Shown here in pieces: positions 23,301 to 35,300 of a stretch of 64,000 nucleotides of DNA; within the stretch, counting starts at the first letter, position 1; the number at the start of each line of letters is the position of its first letter. The position numbers and the translations under genes are program-made. Origin of the DNA: Aristolochia californica (taxonomy: Eukaryota > Streptophyta > Magnoliopsida > Piperales > Aristolochiaceae); assembly GCA_029961685.1 (NCBI GenBank), contig JARWKL010000013.1, forward strand, positions 28,302,922-28,366,921. Reading direction: 5' to 3'. The notes under the pieces were generated by a model. It was given only the letters and a program-made list of their open reading frames with translations. It searched no databases and was not told the origin of the DNA.

Positions 23301-26300
23301 GTAAGTGTCCTTCATCTCCCATGTTCTCCTTTTCTCTGAGCTATCTAATAGTGCATGACTGCTGGTTCTACCCAATTTACCTTGCTCGCTGCCAGTGGGT
23401 TGTAGCTATTTTCAAGTGTCAGACTCCCGTCATTGAATGCCGCCTGCTGCTTTGGGATCCCTTTCTTCACCGGGTTCGCTCTGCGCTACTCCGTCGGCTT
23501 TTCCTCAAACCAAACGTTCTCGTAAAGCTGCAACATTGGCCTATGCCTTTTATATGTTTTTTCGGTCTGCAAGACATAGTGGCACCTTACTTGGTAGTTT
23601 AAATCAACGAGTCCATTTCATTATGACTAACACTGTCATGGCTGTCTCAGTATGTCGACCTTTCTATTCCTTTCAGCAACAATGAATCTGCCTTCCATGG
23701 CCTACTGTGTAGAGAAAAGATGCGTTTTAAATGAATGTCATCTTCTATCCTCCATTCTCGCGTACATTCCATTAAGTTCATTGGTAGTGTGGCTTCTCTA
23801 CATTAGAGTATGCATTTCATTAGTCACAACGAGAAAATTGCTTCATTCGATGCAGAACTGGAAACGACAATGTGAAATGTGCTAAAACAGTTGATGAGAA
23901 GTGTAAACTCATGAAAGATCGGCAAATGCCTGAGAAGCTTTTATGAGACCCAATGAAAGTGAACCCGAAGCCATTTATTACTTAACTAAACAAATTATTT
24001 CAACCAAAGTACCAAACATTATTTTTTTTCAATTTTTAATCTTTTATTTTGAGGAAGTGTATTATTCTTATGAAATTTATAGGGAAGTTTCAAAAGGTTT
24101 TTATATAAGTTAACGTAACAATTTTGGATAAAGTTTCGTAACAGCTCCTTGGAATTTAGAAGATTTTCCCTTAAACTTTAAGAAGGATTTTGGTTGAATG
24201 TCCAACTCCCGTTCCCTTTAGGAGTTTCTAGTACTGTGGATTGGCATTATGTTGCTAATACTGTGAAACTTTTTCATAGTTACATCTGCTTTATGAGTCA
24301 GGTTGGTTGACAGTTGCGTAGGAAAAAATTATGAAGTCTAGAAAACTACTTCTTACAATTTTTTTTTTTAATTTTTTTATGAATAGAACGTATATTGATA
24401 AGACAAAAAAGAAAATTACAAACCTAACCTTGGGGGCCAGTCTCCACTACAAAGTGTTGGAGAGAAATGCCCGCCTTGGTCTGGGAGTTTGCTAGGTGAT
24501 TAGCAGAGCGTGGAATGTGATTCCATTTACAATTTAATGGGGAAAATGAATTACATATTTCATTGAACATATCCCAATGACTCCATGGGGGGTGGCCATG
24601 GTTTGCACACCAATTAATGACCACTTTTGAGTCGCCTTCAATATAAAGGTGACCAAAAAGGCGGCTAGAGAAGATGTTGAGACCGTGCAAAATATTATGA
24701 TGATATCTGGCTAATTGTTATTTCTCTTAAAAATTCGTGTGTTCATGAGTTCCCTTTTTTTATGAAATGTGATTTTATTAAAAGAACAAAAAGGAGGAGG
24801 TAACTCCTAACAACAAAAGATTGCAAGGAGGCTCCTTGTTTGGCTTAAACATCAGCTACAAAATTTGCTGATCTCGGAATGAGAGACCAAAAACAGTCAA
24901 ATAAATTGACAATATCCATAATTTCAAAAAAGGTGTCCCAATGGCTCCACAGATGAATTCTCACACCAACCAATCACCACCTTGGAGTCTCCCTCAATCA
25001 GGATGTGTCCGGAGCAATGATCGTGGAAAACACGGAGCCCATTAAGTAGGCTTTGAAGCTCGGTCGTCATGGAGTCTGCAATATCGAGAGGGCCGGAGAA
25101 GGAGACGATTTGGTTCCCAAGAGAGTCACGAATCACGCCGCCAAACCCGCTAAGCCAGGGTTACCGAAAGAAGATCCGTCAAAATTCAACTTAAGGACAC
25201 TAGCAAGTGGCAGCGTCCACTAAAAAATAATTGGGGGCTTTGAAGAAGTGTCAAGCTGGGCAAGATATCTCCAATTATTTCTTATAGAAGATCCCGAGAA
25301 GGGGGTGAAGGCTTTTCGAGAGTGGAGCCATATAGAAATATTGCCTGAGATGGTTTCTATGACTCTATCTTGAGTGCTGAACTTGGCATTGAATCTCTTC
25401 TGATTGTGCTCTAGCTAAAGGCCCAGGGGATGAATGCGGAGAGGGCAGAGATCATCAATTTTCCAAGACTGGGGACAAAGGTCCTTGCAAGCATTCAGCA
25501 GGTGGCGGGCGAGTCCCCTCGGAAGCAGAGATGGAGCCCAATTCGGCTAATAATTGACGTCCAAATCTCCCAAGATAAAAGGCACAGGAGAAGCAGGTGG
25601 CTAACAATTTCTTCATTGGCATGGCAGAAAAGGCAAATGGGGTCAACCCTAAGTTGGCCACGAATTCAAAGATTATCAGAAGAGAGGATTTTGTTGTGGC
25701 ATGCATTCCACATGAAATTTTTTACTTTAGGGGGGCGCTAAGATGCCATGTGAACTCCACTGCATGCTAGGGACCACGAGTAATCTCTCCTTGAATAACA
25801 AGGTTAGCGGGGGAGACTGAGAAGGAGCCACTTTTATCCGGCCACCAGATTAATTTATTCGATTTATTAGTTTGAATTCTGGCTGGCTGTAAAGTGTCCA
25901 AAAGGCGACTGGCTTCAAGACCTTCAAGTTTCGATAGACCACAACGAAGTTGAATGTTCCATCCCCCATTATTGGCGACTTCAGCAATGGTAATATTCCT
26001 TAATCTTGAAATTCTGAAGAGGTTAGGGAAAGAGTTCTAAAGAGCCATGTCACCCAACCACCAATCTTCCTAGAATCTGATATGATGGCCATCACCCACA
26101 TAGAATTGGACTGCCGATGAGAAAATTGGAGTAAGGAGATATAGAGATCTCCATATAGGAGATAATTGCCTTCTGTTTCCCCCTTTGGTTCACCAATTCG
26201 AAGTAATGCCTAGCTTTGATAGTACCATATCTTTCTAGAGGTTTGGAGCAGATGAGTTGAGTCTCCAAATCCATTTAAGGAGCAAGACACGGTTCATGTC

Positions 26301-29300
26301 TCTAGTAAGCCGGATTCCGAGACCTCCAAGGCTCTTTGGGAGGCAGACTTCCTCCCAACTGACCAAATGGTACTTGAAATCAGGGTTGTTTCCTCTCCAT
26401 AAATAAACGCTTCTTCATCTTATCCAGTTGCTGACAAACAGAAGCTGGGCAAGGTAGGAAGGATAAACAATGGTTTGGGATGCCAGCAATACATGATTTT
26501 AAAAGAGTTAACCTTCCAGCCTTGCTAAGTAACCAACCCTTCTAGGATGCAAGCCGCAATTCCATCGTTTCAATAACTGGAGTCTAGAGGTCTTTGCAAT
26601 TACGACCCATGAACAGAGGAAGACCGAGGTAAGTAGAAGGGGTGGATGAGATCGAGCAACCAAGTATTTCCGCCATTTATGAGAGGGAGTTTGGGTTGAT
26701 ATTGAACGCAATCAAGGAGGTTTACCCCAATTTACTTTTTGATTTGAGCAGATTTCGAAAAGTCCCAAAACTTCCTTTACTTTTCTGATGTTGGCCATTG
26801 TTCCTGCTCCGAAGATCAAAGTGTCATCCGCATATTGATGGACATGGATATTGAAAGCCGAGGAACTGCTGGTTGGATGTAGCCATCCCTTTACCCTTCC
26901 CTTGCAAGACTAGAGAATACGTTGCAGAGGACAGGCAACTCCTAATTCAATATCTCCAACGATCTCCGAAGCCCATGTGGGTCATGATGTCATCCAAAAG
27001 GACCCAGTTTACCCAATGGAAAGCCTTTTCTAAATCTAGCTTTAGTGTAAACGTTGGTTCCTTCGAACAGCTAAAATGGTCAAACAACTCATGTGCCGCC
27101 ATAGTGGAGTCCAAAATGAGTTCCTTTTTGCTAGTTGTGTACTGGTAGTTTGGAGTCTTGACCTCCAAGTCTTACTAGTTTTGACCCTTTTTTGTGGTTT
27201 AATCCAGTGGATTAAATTAGCTAGTTTTGCAAACCTTTTATCCTTCAAGTGGAGGCTCCTAATGTTTGATAGCCATTCACAACAAGTTGACATTTGCATG
27301 ATCTTATGCATTTTTCTTGTTGGCAACCTTTTAAACGTCCAATCCAATTCAGAAATATTGAGTGCTTCATTCCTAGTATATAATGTAGAGTTTTCTATTC
27401 TTAAGATTATTCTCGTGGAGGTAAGTATGTTTATCTGCAAAAATTGATTTTTTTGGTGGATTTTTCCAAAAAAATGTTTTTGGATCTGTTTGCTGATTTC
27501 CGCATAAGATATATTTGTTGCCATGATTTGTTATTATTTAGGCTTCACTTGTTTTCTGTTTTTTTGTGTTGCTAATTTGGGTAGTCTTTCCATGTAAGAG
27601 ACAGGTAATATATGTTTTCCTTTCGGCTTTATTATTAATCATGTAAACCATGATGCTGATTTTTCATTTCCTGCTGTATTTTTTCAACTTCATTTCCGAT
27701 CTGGCTTTAAAATTTTTTCCTTGCTTGAAATATTGGGTGTTAACCACAAAATTACATGTTTCTTTTATTATTCTAGTATGCACTTCTCTACTCCTAATGA
27801 AATTTTCATTATTTTCAGAAAAAAATAAAACACTACATTCACATGCTGAGTTAGTAACTTTCAACTTTGGCTGGTTCAATCTGCAGCAAAACCCAGAGAA
27901 GTACTTTTCTTACGGGTGCAATGTCTTTCATCCTCAACAGCAGCTGTACTTGATTCAGAGAAGCTGTATATCCCTTCTTTGGAAGCATATTCAACTTCTG
28001 TAGCTGCTGTCAGACCCTTAACATATGTTGGATCAATTGGTCCACCAGCGAAGGTGTGAGATAGGAACCTCTGTTGCCTGGGAAAGTCTTTTGAAGTATT
28101 TTGTTCACATCTATGATAATGATACAGATTATTCTCTTCAGTGTTTTTGCTGTCACCTTCATGCTGTAAGCTCAATTAGGCATTGTTGTAATAGTATCTT
28201 TAAGATTAGATGTGTAAACTAAGAGAACATTGAAGTATAAAGCAAAATCTAGCAAGAAGAGATACTCCAGTAGTTTTGCATCACAAGAAAAGAAGGAGAT
28301 TAAAGGAATTAGTTGATTCCTCTTCCTCTTTTTTTCACTGGCTGATTGGAACAGAAATCCCTTGAAGTTAAGGTCACACCATATATAATAGTAGTGTGAC
28401 AAGATTACCGTCAAACTTTAGAACACTGATACTTGTCTTCTCTTAACCCCAGAATTTCAAATATGCCATTGCTACAACTTTTCTCAACAAGAGGAATTAA
28501 TGCTTCTTTGTGTTTGATTGCCCAAACTGTCAGGATAGCCCAAACTGTTGACCCCCAAAACAGACTCCTTCATCCCACACAGGAAGCCCACAAAAGAAAA
28601 AGAACTTTCTCTTCAAATCACTGAGATTGGAGAAAATGACACCATCAAAACACCAAAGCCTTCCCTTTGTTCCCATTCACTGCTTGCTCCACCTTCTCCC
28701 ATACCTATGCCAGGAAGAAAATCAGTCCTAATTCCTCTGAAACCCTCCTCTCTGTAGCCAAACATACCCTATCCACCCTAGTTGGACAAATCATGTCAGC
28801 TAGCCCATCCAGAAATGAGGAATCCTCCTCCCAACCAGACTCTAACCCTGAAGACAATACCACTAGGCAAGCTTGCTTCAGAAATCTATCCTTCAAAATC
28901 AGTTAAATGAGGATTTTGGGGAAATGGATGCGGTCAACTTTGAAGTCCAACAACATGAGAAAGTTCAGCTCAATGAGTCAAGCATACACAGAGCCAAAGG
29001 ATACCTCTTCAATCACAAAAACAAATCGAATGATGGCTGCTTACTATCTGAATCCATCCAAAGTCACAGGAATAAATTCGATGAGGAAACTTGGAGCAGG
29101 ATGGTGGACCTTGCTGGTCACCTTCTACAAAAAATGAGTCCAAATGAGAGTAGCCAAGGAATCTAGAAGAACAAAAAGGGCAAAAAATGATTATTGTTTC
29201 TGGGAATGTAAGAGGAGGTGGTAAGGCCAAAATGAAAGCTTCAATCCGTGCCTTACGTGATGCGAAGATGGCTCACCTCATTATTATTCAGGGAAGTAAG

Positions 29301-32300
29301 ATGAGTTCTGTTACTGATTCCGCTGTCCGGGACTTATGTGCCATTCCTCATCCTGAGTGGCTTGCCATCCTAGCATGCGGATCTGCTGATGGCATCCTAA
29401 TCATTTGGGATGTTAGACTCTTGGAGCTTCAAGATCACCTCACTAGGGAATTCTTCATTTGCATCGAGTCTGTGAGGTTGGAGTTACATGGTGTCTTGCT
29501 GGAATTTATGGTCCTTCTATGTACCATAAGCGATCTGAATTCCGGGATGAGCTATACCAGGCAGTCAACCACTCGGATGACCATTGGCCGCTGGCCGTTG
29601 ATTTCAATTCAACGAGATACTACAATGATAAGTTCCCACTCTCTAGGAAGATCTCTACGTCCATGCGTCAATTCTCCAACTTCATTAGAGCTCTGGAACT
29701 GGAAGGAATACTGGCATCCAGTATGCATTTCACTTGGAGTAATGGACAGCATGACACAATCCTCTGCCGCTTGGACAGATCCCTCACCACCCTTAGCTGG
29801 CCGCAAATATATAGCAACTCGGTGGACTCACTCCTTTGACCAATTCACCTTGACACCAAATCTGCTGCGTGGAGCTGTAAGCTATTTCGGTTTGAAAACT
29901 TGGTTGGAAGATAAAGATGCTATTGGCTCATGGAAATCCGTTGTAATGATGCTAGAATTGTTAGACCAGCCAAGGGTGTGGTTGCCATGAAACTTAAATA
30001 CTTGAAATTCAAGCTTCGATTGTGGTCAACAATCAATTGAGCTTCTTCCCTCACCCAAAGAAATGCCTTGCAGCTCCAAATCGATGCCCTCAACCTGATT
30101 GAGGAAAGTAGAAATCTCACCGAATCTGAATTTTCTCATAGAATCACGGCCTCGACCATGCTGCAAAAGATCACAACCATGATAGAATTCTTTGGAAGTA
30201 GAGAGCTCGATACAAATGGCTGAAATATGGGGATGCCAACACTTGTTTCATCTAGTCTATTAACTTGGTCGGCAGATGATCTAATAGAATTAGCTCCCTC
30301 CTCCTTGACAATGAGCTTTCTATTAGATTAGAGATTACTAATGAAATTTTTAAGTGTTTACTCAGCTCTTTATATGGAGGAATTCAACCGGCCCTTCATT
30401 GACCACGTTCCGGTCAATCATATCTCCCCTCAGCAATGTGATTTACTTGAGCGTCGCTTCACTCAGAAGGAGATTGAGAATGCAACACGTCTTTTGCCTC
30501 TTGACAAAGCCCCCGGTCTTGATGGCTTTATTGTGGAATTCTTCAGGGCTGCATGGCTGCTCATGGAAAAGGATGTTCAAAGAATGATGGCTGAGTTTCA
30601 TAAGAAGGAAATCATATACTGTGATCTTGGAGCTTCCTTCATCACGCTTATTCCAAAAAAAGAGAATGTTGAGTCCGTCAAATACTTCCGACCAATTAGC
30701 TTAGTATCCGGGACCTACTAGATCATCGCTTGTATCCTTGCAAGGAGGCTCAAGCAGGTCATGAACCATATCATCAACAAGGAGCAAAACGCTTTGATTC
30801 ATCCTTGATGCAGCTATGACTGCCCACCTGACAATTGATTGCTTTAAGAGGACTTCCAAGCCTATGATCATGCTGAAGTTAGATTTTGAGAAAGCTTTTG
30901 AGAAAGTAAATTGAAGCTTCCTTGACTTTATGTGTCACATCATGGGATTAGGGGAAAAATGGAGAAACTGGATTCATAGTTGTCTTTCCTTTGCCTAATT
31001 CTCAGTGTTTATCATGGTGGAGCCTGCGGTTACTTTGTTGCCTCAAGGAGTCTCAAGCAAGGCGATCCAATTTCCCTGCATCTTTACAACATTGTAGATG
31101 CTGGCCTCACAAATCTCTTCAAGCTAGCTAAGAAAATAATATGGTTAAATCCTATCTTTGATGGTGGCCAATTCCACACCCCCTTGGTGCAATTTGCCGA
31201 TCATACAGGTGTCTTTGGGGAAGGAAGTTTGGACCAGCTGCTTTGAATCAAGGCCCACATTTTTGAGCTCATGTTGGGCCAAAAAATCAATTGGCACTGC
31301 TCTTTATGGGTTCAACATTAATCAGCAACCGCTAGAGCAGTTGACTAATGCTGTGGTATGCAAACTTGGCACCTTTCCTTGCTCTTACTTGGGCCTTCCG
31401 CTTTTCACTAACTGAACGGAGAAATCCCTATAGAATCTTGTGCTTGTAAAGCTCCACATCAGGCCTACCTTTCCAAGAGATGCCCAACTTTTGATACTTT
31501 TGATAAGTGCCTACCTTTCCAAGAGGATAGCCTGATGTGGAGCTGTTTTTTTTGTTGAAAGTATCAAAAGTTGGGCGTCTCATGCTACTCCAATCTTGGT
31601 GGTTGGCCTCCAACCTACTTTCCTTCCTTCCTACATTGGCCTGTTTGTATTGCCAATCAGATTGCAAAGTTATTGAGGAATGTTTTTGGAAGGGAGCAGC
31701 TTAGGGGTTCAAGCATCATCTCATCAGATGGAGAGATGTCTTCCAGCCTAAGTTCTTGTGAGGTCTCTGCATCAGACAGATCATGTTGACTAATGTTACC
31801 CTTTTCACCAAGTGGCTATGGCAACTTAATACCCAATCTAATCTTCTCTAGAAGGATCTTGTCACAAAGAAGCTAGGTGGCATCAATAGATTGTGGTGGA
31901 CAGACACGAGTCACTCTTACCAACTTTCCCCAATTTGGCAGCATATAGCTTGTATCTTCCAGCACCTCAGAACTCATGTCCTTATTGCTGCTGGGAACGG
32001 ACACAAAGTTCTATTTTGGAGTGACTTTTGGGTGACAAGAAGAGCATCATCCCTTGGCTCCTCTTGTTGGAAAGAAGAGTGGCGAGAGAAGAGGGAAAAA
32101 AGAAGGAGAAGGGGGCGAAGGAAAAAGAAAGAGGTAAGTTCTATTCTCGGTCACCCTACCTGTTTTCTTCGAAATCTACTGGCGATTTCTGGGTGTTTTT
32201 ACTCTGTTCTGTTCTTGTCTTCAAGTCCTTTTTTCAGCAGACATAATCTGGTGTTTTAAGAAAATTTCTGGTATCTTGTCTGAGAGTAACCAAAGGATTT

Positions 32301-35300
32301 TCAACAATATCTTACCCCGTGGTCCATAATTGTTGATAGAATCCAAGAGAGCATCATCCCTTGGCTCCTGATGTTGAGGCTATCAACGATATCAGTAGCA
32401 GTTCTCTAGAAGTAGCTGGTTGTCCATCTTAGGTCTCTCCAAGCTAAAGCATGTCCCCTTGCTGGAATGGTCTCCCCCTTGTGATGGTACTGTTAAACTT
32501 AACTTTGATGGCTCGTCCCTTGGGAGCCTGGGGCCGGCTGGGTTTGGAGGTGTTTTCCGTGACTCCTCTGGCACCATTCTTGCCTCCTATGCCGGTCCTC
32601 GTGGCACTTCCAACTCTACCACTGGACAACTCAAGCGTTGAGACACGGAATAAGTATCTTCAAAGACCACTTTTAGAATGCCTTGATCATTGAAGGCGAC
32701 TCTTTAACAGTCATTTCCTGGTGGTTCCCCAAGAAGGACCCACCTTGGTGTCCTTGAATTGTTTTTCTAAGATTCTTGACTTTAGTTCCCCAGTTTATTC
32801 CTGGAATCATGTTCCTGGATCTATAAATTGTATGGCTGATTCCTTGGCTTGAGAGGGGGTCTCTCTCCAGTTCCTTGTTGTAAGAGGGCTCCCCCCTAGT
32901 CCTTGTTTTGCTCAGTATGCTTTTAATGCAATGCACTATTCATAAAACAAAAAATGCTGTGTTTGTAGTAGATGAGTCTGCAACCAGAGAGCCGGTTTCT
33001 CAATCCAGTCCTTACCTTCAACAGAAACTAATTGGGAAGGTAAGAAAAAACACAATTTAACTCCTCCTCTGGGAGGAATTAGCAATCTAACAAGGGAATA
33101 GGGGTCAATTAAAAAAAAAAAAAAAAAAACAAGGGAATAGGGGTGAATTCTTCCAGTGGAAGTGCTGCACAGTTCTGAGCCGCTTCAATAATCTTTAGAA
33201 ACCCTATCCTGAACAGAGAGTCGAAAAAAGAGAAAAAAAAAACCTATTTCAATGCTTCTAATAAAGAGTCATGTCTTCGAACCTTTGAGCAATAGTGTAT
33301 AGGGGACTCTAGAGCCTGCTCTGAGACCATGTCAAGATGGAAAATCAGGTTAAAGGGATTTTCAGTGGAAAAAGATCAGAAAATAGTGGTTGAGCATCAT
33401 ACTTGTCGAGCCTTCATTATTCATTTATATAATCACATGCTATATCTCTCTGTTTCCAACTTGAATGAAACTCTAATAGAGAAATGAATTGGGCTCCTTG
33501 AAGGAATCTTCTTCCCTGTTATACTCCAACACTATGATGAGATTTTTCCTTTTATTTTACGTTATATACTCTAACAATAAACAACTAATGTTTTTAATTG
33601 TGCACTCTCTATTGGCAAGCATTATGGCCCTGGAAAGTGTTAGCTGGTTTATAAAATTTAATGCTGTAAAATAATTCTTACTCTCTAATTTAAGTTTCCT
33701 TGATTTCTTATGCAGCAGATTAATTATGAAGCTGCATTGGCCTCAGAAACTCTTCTTACTGGTGGAGAGGCTGTAATAGCTGCCGCTGCCGCCGAGGCAG
33801 TTGCTCTGGCTAAAGCTGCTGTTGAAGTTGCCAAAGGTGCAGTGGATATGGCTACCACTTCTAACAGTGCATCCACAATGAAGTTAGATAACAGTGTGAT
33901 GGATATTCCATTGGAAACTTACAGTTCCTGTTTCGAGAGAGTCAGGTTCGACAATATGGAACAAAGTGCTACGATGGCCTTTCTCAATTGTACTACAGCG
34001 GAAAGCCCTTTTCCAGATGACAGTAGCATTCCATTTTCAAATGAAGATAGTGGAAGTTCTATTCCAACTGATTATGAGCTTGAACTGTCACGTCTACAGC
34101 GGCATTCTGAAGGCATAGCCGTGAAGTCAGTGCGACTGAGTGAAAGAAAGGCTAGAAGGGAAAGGGCAGCAGAAAAGGCCAGCACAAATTCTATTTCCAT
34201 CAAGTCTGGATCTTCTGGCAGGAAAAAGCGTTCTAGTTTACAAGAAGTAGATTTTTCTGATCCATTACGCTACTTAAGGGGCACTACAAGCACCTCAAGG
34301 CTTCTCACAGCAACTGAAGAGCTAGAATTATCTGCTGGAATACAGGTGTTGTTGAATAAACATTTGATGGACTTTTAATTTGAATAAGCTGTCTATGTTA
34401 GAAGCATCTTTTGATTTCCCAGTCCAAGGTCTAAATGTTTTGGTCAGGCTATTCTTCCTCCAACAGCAAATAATTATTGGTTGAAGTATGAGTTCTTAGT
34501 ATTCTTGACCTGCCTGCTGAACACGCTATTCTTCTCTTATCTTCTGACGTTATTTATGACATTACATTAAAGGATGTTTTACAGGTTTTTATGTGCTTGT
34601 TCTGCTTTTGAAATAATTTTGTTATACCCACTGATGAGATAAATTTGTTTTCTAATTGTATTTGTCATATTATTTTTAAGTTTGCATTGCTGAACAGCAG
34701 TCCATATCAATTCACTCTATTGCTCCTAGTTCATCTTTTGTAAATGAACCTGTGGTTTTGGTTTGTTCCATGAAAACATGTTTGGACTTGTAAATGTTCA
34801 TTTTTGAGAGCTGTGTGGTTCATTGTAGAATGATCTGCCTATGATGGATAATTACAGGAAGAAACAAATAAAAAGTAGAGCACAAAGTTACATAATTATG
34901 TTTTTTCTAAGACAAAAATAAAAGAAAGAAGCAGAAGAATTTCTGATAATCATAATTTTTAGTACAAAAAGTAATGGTTATGTGTTTAGGAGATGAAGAT
35001 TCAATGAGTTCCAGTCTCTAGTTCTCAATATACCAAAATTGATAATCAAGAGAATGCTACAATGTTTTATTTTTTATTTTTTTTATAATTTTTATTTTTA
35101 GAGCAAATGCTGCAATGCTGTTAGAGCTGGGTGGAGATAGGTTCAACCAGGTTGAACTGGAAGCAGAGGCTGTTCCGGTTCTTACATAGCAAATAACTGG
35201 TTGTAGCTTAAAAGGGATGAATCCGCCTGATTTGACTGGTTTGACCATAAATTGGATCTGTGTTTAAAGTGCTAAGCTAACATGTGCATGGGTAAATGTC

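Noticed and set aside
23437..23685. ORF with ATG as SIG2 exon 2
   Set aside because: It does not splice in frame to exon 3 and lacks SIG2 similarity, whereas 27887-28053 does both.
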